Shown here piece after piece: positions 25,958 through 35,773 of a stretch of DNA of 64,000 nt; position 1 is the stretch's first letter; the number at the start of each line of letters is the position of its first letter. A program made the position numbers and the translations under genes. The notes below the pieces were generated by a model. The model did no database searches and was not told where the DNA came from. It was given only the letters and a program-made list of their open reading frames with translations. The DNA is from an uncultured Eubacteriales bacterium (GTDB lineage: Bacteria; Bacillota; Clostridia; Christensenellales; CAG-138). Location of the stretch: contig UQWD01000002.1 of assembly GCA_900544555.1 (NCBI GenBank), positions 1 to 64,000 on the forward strand. The letters run 5' to 3'.

Positions 25958-27613
25958 ATGGAAGAATCTGCGTGCCGCGCTACGCGTAATTTTATCGAAG
26001 AGATAGTCGAGCGGGATTTGCAAGAGGGGGTGGCTCGCGTCCAAACCAGGTTTCCGCCCGAACCCAACGGTTATCTGCATATCGGCCATGCCAAGGCTCT
26101 GTTTATTGATTTTAGCGTCGCTGATAAATACGGCGGAAAATGCAACCTCCGTTTTGACGATACCAACCCCGCCAAGGAGGATACCGAATATGTCGACGCT
26201 ATAATGGAAGATATACGCTGGCTGGGGTTTGAATGGGACAAGCTCGCCTTTGGCTCCGATTACTTCGACGCTTGCTTTGAGCTTGCCGTCAAGCTGATTA
26301 AAAAAGGCATGGCTTATGTGGACGACTTAGGTAAGGAAGAAATGCGCCGATACAGGGGTACGCTTACGGAGCCGGGCGTTAACAGCCCCTGGCGGGACAG
26401 GCCGGTTGAGGAGAACCTCGAACTGTTTAAACGCATGCGGGCGGGTGAGTTTCCTGACGGCAGCCGCACGCTTCGCGCTAAAATCGATATGGCATCCCCC
26501 AACATCAACATGCGGGATCCAGCGCTTTACCGCATATTGCATCTGCCGCATCATCAAACAGGTTCTAAATGGTGCATATACCCGATGTATGATTTTGCCC
26601 ATCCGATACAGGATGCGATCGAAGGCGTGACCCATTCCCTGTGTTCGCTGGAATATGAGGCGCACAGGCCGCTGTATGACTGGGTGGTGGAGCAGTGCGA
26701 ATTTGAGCTTAGGCCAAAGCAGATAGAGTTCGCGCGTCTTAACCTAACCAACACGGTCATGTCCAAACGGCATCTTCGCCGCCTGGTTGAGGAGGGTTAT
26801 GTAGACGGGTGGGACGATCCGCGCATGCCTACGCTGTGCGGGCTGCGCCGCCGGGGGTATACGGCAGCCGCGATACGCGATTTCCTAACCCGTGTAGGCG
26901 TTGCGAAGGCGGATTCCATTGTGGAGAACGCGATACTCGAGCATTGCCTGCGCGAGGATCTTAACGAATCCGCCCCCCGCATGATGGCCGTGCTTGACCC
27001 CATCAAACTGATAATCAACAATTTTCCCGAAGGGCATGAAGAGCTTATTGAGCTTGAAAACCTGCCTGGGAAACCGGAAGCGGGCGTGCGGACGCTTCCG
27101 TTTACCCGCGAGCTGTATATTGAGCGGGAGGATTTTATGGTGGAGCCGCCAAAAAAGTTTTTCCGCCTTAAACCGGGAGGAGAAGTTCGGCTTAAAGGCG
27201 CGTACATCATAAAATGCGTGGATTACCGGCTGAACCCGGACGGGAGCGTTGCACAAGTGTTTTGCACGTACGATCCGCAAACCCGCAGCGGCGAAGGCCA
27301 GCGCAAGGTGAAGGGGACGCTTCATTGGCTGCCCGCCAAGCATGCGGTTTCCGCTCGCTTTAACCTTTACGAGCCTTTGATCCTTGATGGCGGGGATGAT
27401 GACGAGAGCGACTTTACCGATAGGATTAACCCTAATTCAATCGAATTGAAGCATGGCTTTGTGGAACCGGCGCTTAAAAACGCTGGTTCAAATGAACGGT
27501 TTCAGTTTATCCGGGTAGGATATTTTTGCCCGGATAGCGCGCATACGCCGGAAAGCCCGGCGTTTAACCGGGCCGTGAGTCTCAAGGATAGCTATAAGAT
27601 AGCGGCTAAGTAA
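25958..27613 (+). CDS. glnS: Glutaminyl-tRNA synthetase
   Basis: GlnRS charges tRNA-Gln with glutamine using ATP. The 551-residue class I enzyme shows the HIGH motif in PNGYLHIGHAKA near residue 40, the KMSKS equivalent VMSKR near 268, and the C-terminal beta-barrel anticodon-binding region expected of GlnRS. The frame opens at 25940, but AAAGGTGG lies 6 nt before ATG 25958. Adjacent gltX follows by 16 nt. Many Bacillota lack GlnRS and use GatCAB transamidation; having both synthetases suggests direct Gln-tRNA charging, and glnS in such lineages is usually thought to be horizontally acquired. Confidence 0.96.
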   Translation: MEESACRATRNFIEEIVERDLQEGVARVQTRFPPEPNGYLHIGHAKALFIDFSVADKYGGKCNLRFDDTNPAKEDTEYVDAIMEDIRWLGFEWDKLAFGSDYFDACFELAVKLIKKGMAYVDDLGKEEMRRYRGTLTEPGVNSPWRDRPVEENLELFKRMRAGEFPDGSRTLRAKIDMASPNINMRDPALYRILHLPHHQTGSKWCIYPMYDFAHPIQDAIEGVTHSLCSLEYEAHRPLYDWVVEQCEFELRPKQIEFARLNLTNTVMSKRHLRRLVEEGYVDGWDDPRMPTLCGLRRRGYTAAAIRDFLTRVGVAKADSIVENAILEHCLREDLNESAPRMMAVLDPIKLIINNFPEGHEELIELENLPGKPEAGVRTLPFTRELYIEREDFMVEPPKKFFRLKPGGEVRLKGAYIIKCVDYRLNPDGSVAQVFCTYDPQTRSGEGQRKVKGTLHWLPAKHAVSARFNLYEPLILDGGDDDESDFTDRINPNSIELKHGFVEPALKNAGSNERFQFIRVGYFCPDSAHTPESPAFNRAVSLKDSYKIAAK

Positions 27614-27629
27614 AGAGAGGAGTATTGGT

Positions 27630-29099
27630 ATGAGCACGGTACGCACGCGTTTTGCCCCCTCCCCCACCGGGTATCTGCACATAGGCGGACTTCGGACAGC
27701 CTTGTACACCTATCTTTTTACAAGGCGTGAGGGCGGCGTTTTTATACTGAGGATTGAGGATACGGACAAGGCCCGCTATGTGGAGGGCGCGGTCGAGAAG
27801 ATTTACAGCGGCCTACGGGCTGCGGGTTTACAGTGGGACGAGGGACCCGATGTGGGTGGCGAATACGGCCCATATATTCAAAGCGAGCGGATGCGGATGT
27901 ATCTGCCCTTTGCCGAGCGGCTGGTACGCGAGAAGAAGGCCTATTACTGTTTCTGCGACAAGGAGGAGCTTGACGCGCGCCGCGCTCAAAAGGAGAAGGA
28001 TGGCTGCTCATGGAAATACGACAAACGCTGCCTTTCGCTCACGCCCGAGGAGGTCCGCAAAAAGCTGGAGGCTAAAACACCTTATGTTATCCGTCAAAAC
28101 GTACCCGAATCCGGCAAAGCGTCATTTGACGACCTCATTTATGGGCACATTAGCGTCGACTGCTCGGAACTGGACGACGGGGTGCTGATTAAGGCGGATG
28201 GAATGCCCACATACAATTTTGCGAATGTTATTGACGACCATGAGATGGGTATAACGCATGTGCTGCGCGGAAACGAGTACCTTGCCAGCACGCCCAAGTA
28301 TAATCTGATCTATGAAGCGCTTGGTTGGGAGAAACCGGTATATATACATCTTACGCCCGTTATGAAGGATGCTTCCCGCAAGCTCTCCAAGCGGCACGGC
28401 GATCCATCGTTTGAAGATCTGCTTGAGCAGGGCTATTTAAAGGAAGCGATTGTAAATTACATCGCGCTGGTAGGTTGGAACCCAGGGGACGACAGGGAAT
28501 TTTTTACGCTTGATGAGTTAATCAAAGCTTTCTCAATCGATGGCATATCAAAATCGCCCGCGATTTTTGATCAGGCTAAGCTCACGTGGATGAACGGCCA
28601 ATATATCCGTAAGCTGGAGCCGGAGGCGTTTACCGCGTACGCCTTGCCCTGGTATGAGCGCGCGGGCGTTGCGGGCATGGATACACAAATCCTTTGCAGT
28701 ATTCTTCAGCCCCGGGTCGAGATATTCAGCCAGATACCGGAAATGGCGGGCTTTTTAACGAAAATGGACGAGGATTACGGGCTTGATTTGTACGATAATA
28801 AAAAGTCCAAATCGAATAAAGACACGGCGCGCGAGGTTTTGCAAACTGCAATCCCAACGCTCAGCGCGCTGCCGGATTGGACTCAAAACGCGCTGCACGA
28901 TGCGTTAATGGGCCTGGCTGCGGAAAAGGGCATAAAAAACGGAACGGTGCTTTGGCCTTGTCGCATCGCCATGGCGGGCAAGCAGGTAACGCCCGGTGGC
29001 GCGATTGAAATAGCCGCGCTTCTAGGCCGCGGCGAGGCGCTGCGCAGATTGGAAGCGGGCCTTAAACGATTAAACGCATTAATTACTACGAGCAATTGA
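27630..29099 (+). CDS. gltX: Glutamyl-tRNA synthetase
   Basis: GluRS charges tRNA-Glu. The 489-residue protein has HIGH in FAPSPTGYLHIGG near residue 15, KLSKRHGD near 255 and an alpha-helical C-terminal anticodon-binding domain of bacterial type. A Cys-containing insert is visible (FCDKEELDARR.. CSWKYDKRC), positioned like the zinc-binding region of some GluRS. GAGAGGAG precedes ATG 27630. It forms a two-gene synthetase operon with glnS, with a possible short ORF downstream. Confidence 0.96.
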   Translation: MSTVRTRFAPSPTGYLHIGGLRTALYTYLFTRREGGVFILRIEDTDKARYVEGAVEKIYSGLRAAGLQWDEGPDVGGEYGPYIQSERMRMYLPFAERLVREKKAYYCFCDKEELDARRAQKEKDGCSWKYDKRCLSLTPEEVRKKLEAKTPYVIRQNVPESGKASFDDLIYGHISVDCSELDDGVLIKADGMPTYNFANVIDDHEMGITHVLRGNEYLASTPKYNLIYEALGWEKPVYIHLTPVMKDASRKLSKRHGDPSFEDLLEQGYLKEAIVNYIALVGWNPGDDREFFTLDELIKAFSIDGISKSPAIFDQAKLTWMNGQYIRKLEPEAFTAYALPWYERAGVAGMDTQILCSILQPRVEIFSQIPEMAGFLTKMDEDYGLDLYDNKKSKSNKDTAREVLQTAIPTLSALPDWTQNALHDALMGLAAEKGIKNGTVLWPCRIAMAGKQVTPGGAIEIAALLGRGEALRRLEAGLKRLNALITTSN

Positions 29100-29121
29100 G
29101 TGGAAAGGCGGTGGGGCGCTA

Positions 29122-29298
29122 ATGGAGCATGGCCGCCTGAACAGATTGCGGCGATTGTATATTGGGTCTAGGAAGGCTCAAATCCGTGCGCCCCTTGATC
29201 TCGCTAGGGAAGCCTTACTCGATTCACTTAGCACGGTAGGGCTTGCTATGAGCGACGTTAAAATAAAAATGCTTAAGCATGCTTGTTCCAAGCCCTGA
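29122..29298 (+). CDS. Possible 58-residue protein downstream of gltX
   Basis: Reading from ATG 29122 gives an uninterrupted 58-codon frame ending TGA at 29296-29298, with product MEHGRLNRLRRLYIGSRKAQ and then a helical DLAREALLDSLSTVGLAM segment and a Lys-rich tail. It starts 22 nt after the gltX stop, with AAGGCGG about 12 nt before the ATG, so it could be the third cistron. There is no recognised family, and the length is within chance range. The rest of the gap up to 29638 is AT-rich; TATAAT near 29572 may serve the methyltransferase gene. Confidence 0.35.
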   Translation: MEHGRLNRLRRLYIGSRKAQIRAPLDLAREALLDSLSTVGLAMSDVKIKMLKHACSKP

Positions 29299-29638
29299 AA
29301 TTCTCTGCTTAATTGTTCTGGTCATAGCCTATATAGCTTCGCTCGCATTGCATTGAAGCTGCGCTCCCCCTCTAAAAATCTATAACCTCCGAAATTGTAC
29401 ATGTATACGGTTATAATCGATTAAAATCTTTAATTCAATAAACACGGACCAGCTCCTGATTTATATTATTAAAATTTGAAGTTAGTCCGCGCCCATTACG
29501 GAAAAAAATAGAACGTCCCTTGTGAATCGGATTAACGGAATCAGATGATATAGCTCTTTACGGGATGATACAGTATAATTAAACTAAAGAACGAAATAAT
29601 AGCGAACATTACATGATACGCGATAAGGAGTATGAAAA

Positions 29639-30400
29639 ATGAATGATGAACAAACTTCAATAATTGATTTAATTATTGAAACTCATGTTGGGCTGGAACG
29701 TCAGGGGCCGGGCAGTGCTGAAACGACTATCAAGGCGTTAAGCTTTTTGGAGAACCATGATAAAATTTCACGGATACTTGATTTAGGTTGTGGAAGCGGC
29801 GGACAAACAATAACTCTTGCACAAAATACTTTTGGGAACATCATTGGCGTAGACCAATCTGTCGCCTTTATAAATATTTTAAATGACAATGCTAAAAAAC
29901 TGAGCTTACAGGAAAGGGTACATGGTATTGTTGGCTCAATTGAAGACCTTCCCTTTCAAAAAGAGGAGTTTGACCTTATTTGGTCGGAGGGCGCCATAGA
30001 CAATATTGGTTTTGAGAACGGATTAACCCATTGGAACAGCTTTCTCAAAAAGAATGGTTATGTTGTCGTTACATGCCCTTCTTGGTTTTCTGATGAACAC
30101 CCTTGTGAAATTGAAAAGTTTTGGGCTGAGGCCGGAAGCAAGCTGGATACAATAGGCCATAATATCTCAATAATGCAAAAGACCGGTTACAATCTTGTCG
30201 CCGCGTTTACGTTGCCAGAAAAATGCTGGACGGATAACTATTTTAATCCGCGACAAGCGGCCGAGAAAGCGCTGTTGGAGAAGTATCCCGGAAATAAAGC
30301 CGTGGAGGCTTATATCGAGGGTGATAAATACGAGGTTGAATTATACGCAAAATACAAACGGTATTATGGATATGTTTTTTATATCGGCCAAAAAGTATAA
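29639..30400 (+). CDS. Class I SAM-dependent methyltransferase
   Basis: The protein has 253 residues. SAM motif I is LDLGCGSGG near residue 48, followed by an acidic strand end (GVDQS), motif II-like GSIEDLPF and motif III-like WSEGAI. This is the small-molecule methyltransferase (UbiE/type 11) layout. The substrate is not visible. ATG 29639 has AAGGAG 9 nt upstream. It is monocistronic, and its AT content is higher than that of the neighbouring synthetase genes, which may indicate separate acquisition. Confidence 0.85.
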   Translation: MNDEQTSIIDLIIETHVGLERQGPGSAETTIKALSFLENHDKISRILDLGCGSGGQTITLAQNTFGNIIGVDQSVAFINILNDNAKKLSLQERVHGIVGSIEDLPFQKEEFDLIWSEGAIDNIGFENGLTHWNSFLKKNGYVVVTCPSWFSDEHPCEIEKFWAEAGSKLDTIGHNISIMQKTGYNLVAAFTLPEKCWTDNYFNPRQAAEKALLEKYPGNKAVEAYIEGDKYEVELYAKYKRYYGYVFYIGQKV

Positions 30401-30621
30401 AGAATAAGCATTAAGCATTATTTTCTTGGCTTCACGGCGTTAAGCCGACGCGCCTTTCTCATTTGCGCGAGCAGGCACAAACGTTGCGAGACGATATAAA
30501 CCAGACGAATGCCGGCAAAATGCGCCGTTTAAATAATTACGCCGATGGCGCTTTCAATTTCAATTGAGGGTTTGCCGTCCTGCTCGCCTACCAAGCAATC
30601 CATTCACCGCTGTAAAAGACA

Positions 30622-30650
30622 GGCAATCATGCATAAAAAGCACGATTGCC
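30622..30650 (-). terminator. Terminator of the leftward membrane-protein gene
   Basis: GGCAATC..GATTGCC encloses a second TGC..GCA pairing. On the minus strand it is followed by TGTCTTTTAC, 36 nt after the stop of the leftward gene. Confidence 0.6.
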
Positions 30651-30685
30651 CGACGTAAAATGAACTGCCAAAATGCCACTGTTAA

Positions 30686-31621
30686 TCAGTGCACAACAAT
30701 ATCCCTTTGAGTGCTTTTACGGTGCTCCTTCGCCATACCGGTAATCAGCCCCGCAAAGCCCAGCGCGCCGAATACTAAGCCAAGCGCCAGATCTTTGACG
30801 ATTTCAATCTGAACCTCAGGCTCCTGCATTACAAAAGCGAAAACCTCTATAAACTGGTCAAAGGTGAAAGTAATCCCCGCCTGGCTCAGCTCGCTGTAAA
30901 CCATTATCAGGTATCCTGCGGCCGTACCAATCAACACGCCAAGTACGGAGGCGAACGCTACGATAAATATCTGTGCCTTGCATCGCTTACCGCCCAAAAG
31001 CTCATATCCCTTCTTAGCCAGAAAACCGATAAGCAGGCCTACCAGGGCTGAAATATAACCGGCGTACGCCACAAGCGCCCATACGGCCGCGCCCAGTATC
31101 GCGCCTATTACAGCGCCGAGCATGCCGCGCCCGATATTTTTACTCTCATGCGCCTCATCGGCAGCCGTTTCGGTGAGCTGCGTGCTCATCTGCGCACTGC
31201 ACGTCGGGTGCATGGGGATAACGCAGTCGTCAATCAGCCGCTTTTCGAAGTTTTGCTCGCCGATGGGCTGCCCGCACGCGCCGCATGTATCCACACCCTT
31301 AGCGCCTAAGGAGGAAAGCTGTGGGTAAAACCAATCGATGAACTCGATAAAACATTTAACCGCGCTGTTTAATTCAATTGTGACTACCGAGCTGGTAAAT
31401 GAAACGTTTAAAATCCCATACTTCTTTTTTGCATCCTGATCCAGCAGGCGATCCATCGCGGATAGCGTTTCACTGCCGCTCCAAGCGGCAATTTTTATGC
31501 GCTTGAGATATTGTTCCTCAGCTAACGACGTCATGTAACCTTTAATTTCGCCGTATGCGATACCATACGCCGTTACCAGGCCATACTCCCTGATAAGCTT
31601 TTTAAAACCCGGGCTAAACAT
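30686..31621 (-). CDS. Membrane protein with Cys-rich zinc-binding motif, unknown function
   Basis: A 311-residue product. An N-terminal soluble part of about 110 residues is followed by CGACGQPIG and, after a 20-residue gap, HPTC, a likely zinc knuckle. After a charged linker come four to five hydrophobic helices (about 165-310), the first pair glycine-rich (GAVIGAILGAAVWALVAYAG). No enzyme motif is recognised. ATG 31621 has GGGAGGTAAT upstream. It is monocistronic, with a terminator 36 nt after its stop. Confidence 0.7.
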   Translation of the reverse strand: MFSPGFKKLIREYGLVTAYGIAYGEIKGYMTSLAEEQYLKRIKIAAWSGSETLSAMDRLLDQDAKKKYGILNVSFTSSVVTIELNSAVKCFIEFIDWFYPQLSSLGAKGVDTCGACGQPIGEQNFEKRLIDDCVIPMHPTCSAQMSTQLTETAADEAHESKNIGRGMLGAVIGAILGAAVWALVAYAGYISALVGLLIGFLAKKGYELLGGKRCKAQIFIVAFASVLGVLIGTAAGYLIMVYSELSQAGITFTFDQFIEVFAFVMQEPEVQIEIVKDLALGLVFGALGFAGLITGMAKEHRKSTQRDIVVH

Positions 31622-31948
31622 ATATTACCTCCCACATTTCCCTTAATTAGTCATTCTTCGCTATATTATATCAGAAATCGCGCCCTGTTACAAATTATGA
31701 ACATAAATAGATTAATCGTTTGCCCGCATTGAGTTCAAATATCGTCTTATGATGTTTGGAGATATTTTGACTTATCCTAAACACATAATCTACTTTTATA
31801 TCATGGTTTTTTAAGGTTCGGCCGGTTTACGAACTAAAGAGCAATTATTCGTAATATATTGACAGACAACCCGTTGCGTACTTAAACTCTAAATAAGGAA
31901 ATACGGCATGATAGGAAAATAGGGTTAAGTTGTTTTTGGAGGTATATG

Positions 31949-32539
31949 ATGAAAGATATATTGGTCGTTGCTGGCGGCGGAAGGCCGAATGGCAACACCG
32001 CTCAATTGGTAAACGCGTTTATTAACGGGGCGGCTGAAGCGGGCCATAACGTGGAAAAGGTTAACTTGACACAAACACAGGTGAATGGCTGTACCGGCTG
32101 CAATGCCTGCCGCTATCAGAAACCCTGCGTACAGAAGGATGGGTTTAACTCCCTCGTCCCCGCTATTAAATCTGCTGATTTAATCGTATTTGCCTCGCCC
32201 CTCTATTTTTGGACGATTTCATCGAGGCTCAAAGCGTTTATCGAGCGTTTTTATTGCATTGCGGAGGCTGACGATAACCCGCCCCTGGGCAGGTATGAAA
32301 AATACCCCGTTAAGGATTCCGCCCTATTGCTTACATCGGCGGATAATTTCTTTTGGACTTTTCAACAGGCGGCCTCTTACTATCAATTTGCTGTTGTTGA
32401 ATACATTGGTTTTCATGATAAAGGCATGGTACTCGCCGGCGGCTGCGGGGATACGAATGGAAAACCTCAAATAGATAAGACCGGCCATTTGATAAAAGCA
32501 TTTGATTTTGGCAGGTCGCTATACATGTATGATAATTGA
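31949..32539 (+). CDS. Flavodoxin-fold NAD(P)H-dependent FMN reductase
   Basis: The protein has about 196 residues. The N-terminal phosphate-binding loop GGGRPNGNTAQL and the strand-loop SADLIVFASPLYFW are typical of the NADPH-dependent FMN reductase/iron-sulfur flavoprotein group. CTGCNACRYQKPC near residue 48 provides a cysteine cluster found in the iron-sulfur-flavoprotein relatives. It would carry FMN and transfer electrons in the cytoplasm. GGAGG precedes two tandem ATGs (31946 and 31949), and spacing favours the second. Upstream DNA (31622-31948) is AT-rich and contains no gene. Confidence 0.85.
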   Translation: MKDILVVAGGGRPNGNTAQLVNAFINGAAEAGHNVEKVNLTQTQVNGCTGCNACRYQKPCVQKDGFNSLVPAIKSADLIVFASPLYFWTISSRLKAFIERFYCIAEADDNPPLGRYEKYPVKDSALLLTSADNFFWTFQQAASYYQFAVVEYIGFHDKGMVLAGGCGDTNGKPQIDKTGHLIKAFDFGRSLYMYDN

Positions 32540-33067
32540 GTTGTAGCGCGTTATGGCTAACGCCGGATTTCATTAAAAACAGGCGTAAAGCAATTGGTTT
32601 ACGGAAAACCATCCAATAATCAACATCCCGCCCGTTTAGACTGCTCACATCAGTTATACGAATGCTTGTATGGCCGAACATGGTAAAGCCGCCGCGTTCA
32701 TTTGCGCAATGGGGTTTTTCTGATTCAAATGGCGTTCAGCCGCATTTTCTGAGTGGTAAATATTTGGAGCCTACGCGTCTATGGTACGCTGCCAGCCCGC
32801 TATAAAGCTATATTGAAAGGCTGACCGATAGCCGCGCGCGTTCCGCCGATTACGCTGTAGCTTCCGGTGCGGATAGCCCTTCCCATCATTTTTTTAAAGC
32901 GGACCCCGCCGTTGTTGAACGGCGGGGCAATGTGTCGAAAAAGTGGCTGTACAACGTTTTTCGGGTTAACATGGAGCGCTTAAACATTGGCGCGGTCAGC
33001 GCCCTGTGCTAAAAACCCTTGCTGCGCAAGGCGTTCCGAATCTGACGCACATATGTTCCGCGCTCAA
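32540..33067. other. Intergenic between converging genes
   Basis: No gene seen in this 528-bp interval. The only clear structure is the 10-bp GC-rich hairpin at 32904-32927. Confidence 0.4.
32904..32927 (-). terminator. Candidate terminator of the glycine-cleavage operon
   Basis: CCCCGCCGTT, loop of 4, AACGGCGGGG: a perfect 10-bp stem 141 nt after the glyA stop. The T-run on the minus strand is interrupted (TCCGCTTT), so confidence is moderate. Confidence 0.5.
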
Positions 33068-34264
33068 TTAAAGCTTGGTCTGAATTTCAAGGATCTGCGC
33101 GATGCGCGCCTTCGCGCCTTCGATATCACGCTCTGAGAGGATATCATAGATGATGTTCGCTATCATCCGGCAATGCTCCTCCTTAAGGCCGCGCGTTGTA
33201 ATTGCGGCCGTGCCGATGCGCACGCCGCTGGCGTACTTGGGCTTGGTGGTATCGTTGGGTATCATGTTCTTATTGGCCGTGATAGCGTACTCGTCAAGCG
33301 TCTGCTGCGCTTCAAGGCCGGTAATGCTGAAGGTGCTCATCACGTCGAGCAGGAAAAGGTGGTTATCCGTTCCGCCGCTTACTATGCGCCCGCCAAGCTT
33401 GATGAACTCATCCACCATAGCCTTTGAGTTGAGAACGACCTGATGCATATACTCCTTAAACGCAGGCTGAAGAGCCATCTCAAAGCAAACGGCTTTGCCG
33501 GCGATAACGTGCATCAGCGGGCCGCCCTGAATCATGGGGAACACAGCCTTATCAATGGCTTTTTTATGCTGCTCCTTGCACAATACAAGGCCGCTTCGCG
33601 GGCCTCGGAGCGTTTTATGAGTGGTGGTTGTGACCACGTCCGCATACGGCACGGGGCTGGGATGCTCGCCCGCCGCCACAAGCCCGGCAATATGCGCCAT
33701 ATCAACGATAAGGTAAGCGCCTACGCTGTCGGCAATCTCGCGGAAACGCTTGAAGTCTATCGTGCGAGAATACGCGGACGCGCCGGCCACTATCGCCCTG
33801 GGCCGGCAGTCCTGAGCCTGACGGGCTACATCCTCATAGTCGATATAGCCGTCGTCATTCACGCCGTAATGATGGAAATCGTACATCTTCCCAGAGAAGG
33901 AAACCTTCGCGCCGTGCGTAAGGTGCCCGCCGTTGTTCAAATCCATCGCCAGCACCGTGTCCCCGGGCTGGAGCAGCGCAAAGTAAGCCGCCATATTCGC
34001 GGCGGAACCGCAGTGGGGCTGTACGTTCGCGTGATCCGCGCCAAAAAGCTCCTTGGCAAGGCGTATAGCCTCGTTTTCCACCATATCCACGAACTGGCAG
34101 CCGCCATAATAACGTGCGCCGGGGTAGCCCTCGGCATACTTGTTGGTCAATACGCTTCCTACCGCCTCAAGTATCTCTTTAGGTACGAAATTTTCGGAAG
34201 CTATCAGCTCGATGGAGCTGTTTTGGCGCTGTTTTTCCAGCGCTATCATTTCTTGAATGCTCAT
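33068..34264 (-). CDS. glyA: Serine hydroxymethyltransferase
   Basis: GlyA interconverts serine plus THF with glycine plus 5,10-methylene-THF, using PLP. The 398-residue protein has the family N-terminal SIELIASENFVP, YAEGYPGARYYGG and the PLP-lysine motif TTTTHKTLRGPRSG. It is slightly shorter than the 410-420 typical for bacteria. GGAGG precedes ATG 34264. Its position as last gene of the glycine-cleavage operon is metabolically coherent, since it uses the methylene-THF produced by GcvT. Confidence 0.95.
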   Translation of the reverse strand: MSIQEMIALEKQRQNSSIELIASENFVPKEILEAVGSVLTNKYAEGYPGARYYGGCQFVDMVENEAIRLAKELFGADHANVQPHCGSAANMAAYFALLQPGDTVLAMDLNNGGHLTHGAKVSFSGKMYDFHHYGVNDDGYIDYEDVARQAQDCRPRAIVAGASAYSRTIDFKRFREIADSVGAYLIVDMAHIAGLVAAGEHPSPVPYADVVTTTTHKTLRGPRSGLVLCKEQHKKAIDKAVFPMIQGGPLMHVIAGKAVCFEMALQPAFKEYMHQVVLNSKAMVDEFIKLGGRIVSGGTDNHLFLLDVMSTFSITGLEAQQTLDEYAITANKNMIPNDTTKPKYASGVRIGTAAITTRGLKEEHCRMIANIIYDILSERDIEGAKARIAQILEIQTKL

Positions 34265-34381
34265 AAAATCCTCCTAAACAACATGTTGATTTATTTAATC
34301 GGGCCTATCGGCCAACGGTTTTATTACCGCGCTAAAATCGGTTTGTCAACTGCCAATCGCATATTTTTATGCGCTTGCGCT

Positions 34382-35773
34382 TTACCGGCGCGGCGGCATG
34401 GTGTGTATGGAATGTCCGCATGCGGCCTCAAGCGCCTCGGTTACGCTCTCTGAAAACGTGGGGTGCGGACGCATCGCCCTGACGAGAGCCTCACGGGTAA
34501 GCCCTGCGGATATGGCTGTGGTTAGTTCGGCTATCATATCCGTCGCCCTGGCGCACATGAGCTGGGCGCCGAGCAGCGCGTCGCTATCCGCATCGAATAC
34601 GAGCTTGATAAAGCTGCGCTCCTGCTCCTCAATCATGCTTTTGGCGTTTGAGTTCATTACGTATTTTCCAACGTAAACGTTTTTACCCCCCGCCTTTGCC
34701 TCGTCCGCAGTAACGCCGACGCAAGCTATTTCCGGCGATGTGTAAACGCAGGCTGGCACAAGCGCTGGATCCGTGGAGGGTTTATCCTTGCCGGCCATAA
34801 ACTCCACCGCCGCGGAGCCCTGCGCTTGCGCCGCATGCGCGAGCTGAAAGCCGCCGATAACGTCGCCTACGGCGTAAACGTTCCGTATTGACGTGCGGTA
34901 CTTATCATCCACAACGATAAATCCCCGCTCCATCTTAGGCTCCGCGCCCGGGGCGAATAATCCGGCGGTATAGGGCCTGCGCCCGGCGCAGATCAAAACG
35001 CCGCCCGCTTCGGCTTCTTTATCGCCGGATTTGGCGGTAAATCGGCACAGCAGCGAATCGTCCTGCCGGGCGATAGCGTTTACCCTGGCCGACGTGAATA
35101 TTTCAACCCCGCGCTTTTTCAGTATCATGGAGAGATTTTGCGATATTTCCCGGTCCATCATGGGCAGTATGCGGTCCAGCGCCTCAATAATGGTTACTTT
35201 ACACCCGAGAGCGCTGTAAATGGAAGCCATCTCAACGCCTATAACGCCCCCGCCGATGATGAGCAGCTTGACATAGAACACGCCCTCATCGAGCAGCAGC
35301 TCGTCGCTGGTTACAACGCCCGCGAGCTTTGCGCCTTCAATAGGGGGAAGGGACGGCGCGGAGCCGGCCGCTATGAGTATTTTTTCGCACAGAAGCGTCT
35401 CCCCGTTCGCCCGCACCCTGCCAGTATCCTCAACAACGCCTGTTCCAGCTATAACGTCCACATTGTTCGCCTTTAAAAGCTGGGCGACGCCGAGGCGGAG
35501 CTTAAGCACAATATCATTCTTGTGCCGGTGCATGCCGGAAAAGTCGAATGAAAGCCCATCAACCCGTATACCAGCGCTCGAAAAGCCGAGCGCCTGCCTG
35601 TACATTTCGGAGGAGTGCATTAACGCCTTGGTCGGCACGCATCCCCGATTGAGGCAGGTTCCGCCGAGCTCGCCCTTTTCAATAAGCGCCGTTTTCATAC
35701 CAAGCTGGCTTGCGCGGATGGCGGATACATACCCGCCGGGTCCGCCCCCGATTACAATAAGGTCATAGTTCAT
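34382..35773 (-). CDS. lpdA: Dihydrolipoyl dehydrogenase (L-protein)
   Basis: The enzyme reoxidises dihydrolipoyl-GcvH with FAD and NAD+. The 463-residue protein has the N-terminal FAD fold GGGPGGYVSA, the redox disulfide in GGTCLNRGCVPTK, a second GxGxxG fold (IIGGGVIGVEMAS), and the C-terminal catalytic HPTFSE. The start overlaps the lplA stop at TAATG, with AAGGAG just upstream. No separate lipoyl domain is fused at the N-terminus. Confidence 0.95.
   Translation of the reverse strand: MNYDLIVIGGGPGGYVSAIRASQLGMKTALIEKGELGGTCLNRGCVPTKALMHSSEMYRQALGFSSAGIRVDGLSFDFSGMHRHKNDIVLKLRLGVAQLLKANNVDVIAGTGVVEDTGRVRANGETLLCEKILIAAGSAPSLPPIEGAKLAGVVTSDELLLDEGVFYVKLLIIGGGVIGVEMASIYSALGCKVTIIEALDRILPMMDREISQNLSMILKKRGVEIFTSARVNAIARQDDSLLCRFTAKSGDKEAEAGGVLICAGRRPYTAGLFAPGAEPKMERGFIVVDDKYRTSIRNVYAVGDVIGGFQLAHAAQAQGSAAVEFMAGKDKPSTDPALVPACVYTSPEIACVGVTADEAKAGGKNVYVGKYVMNSNAKSMIEEQERSFIKLVFDADSDALLGAQLMCARATDMIAELTTAISAGLTREALVRAMRPHPTFSESVTEALEAACGHSIHTMPPRR

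Noticed and set aside
33443..34453. 336-codon plus-strand frame opposite glyA
   Set aside because: Antisense shadow of a clearly conserved gene; no ribosome binding site or family resemblance.
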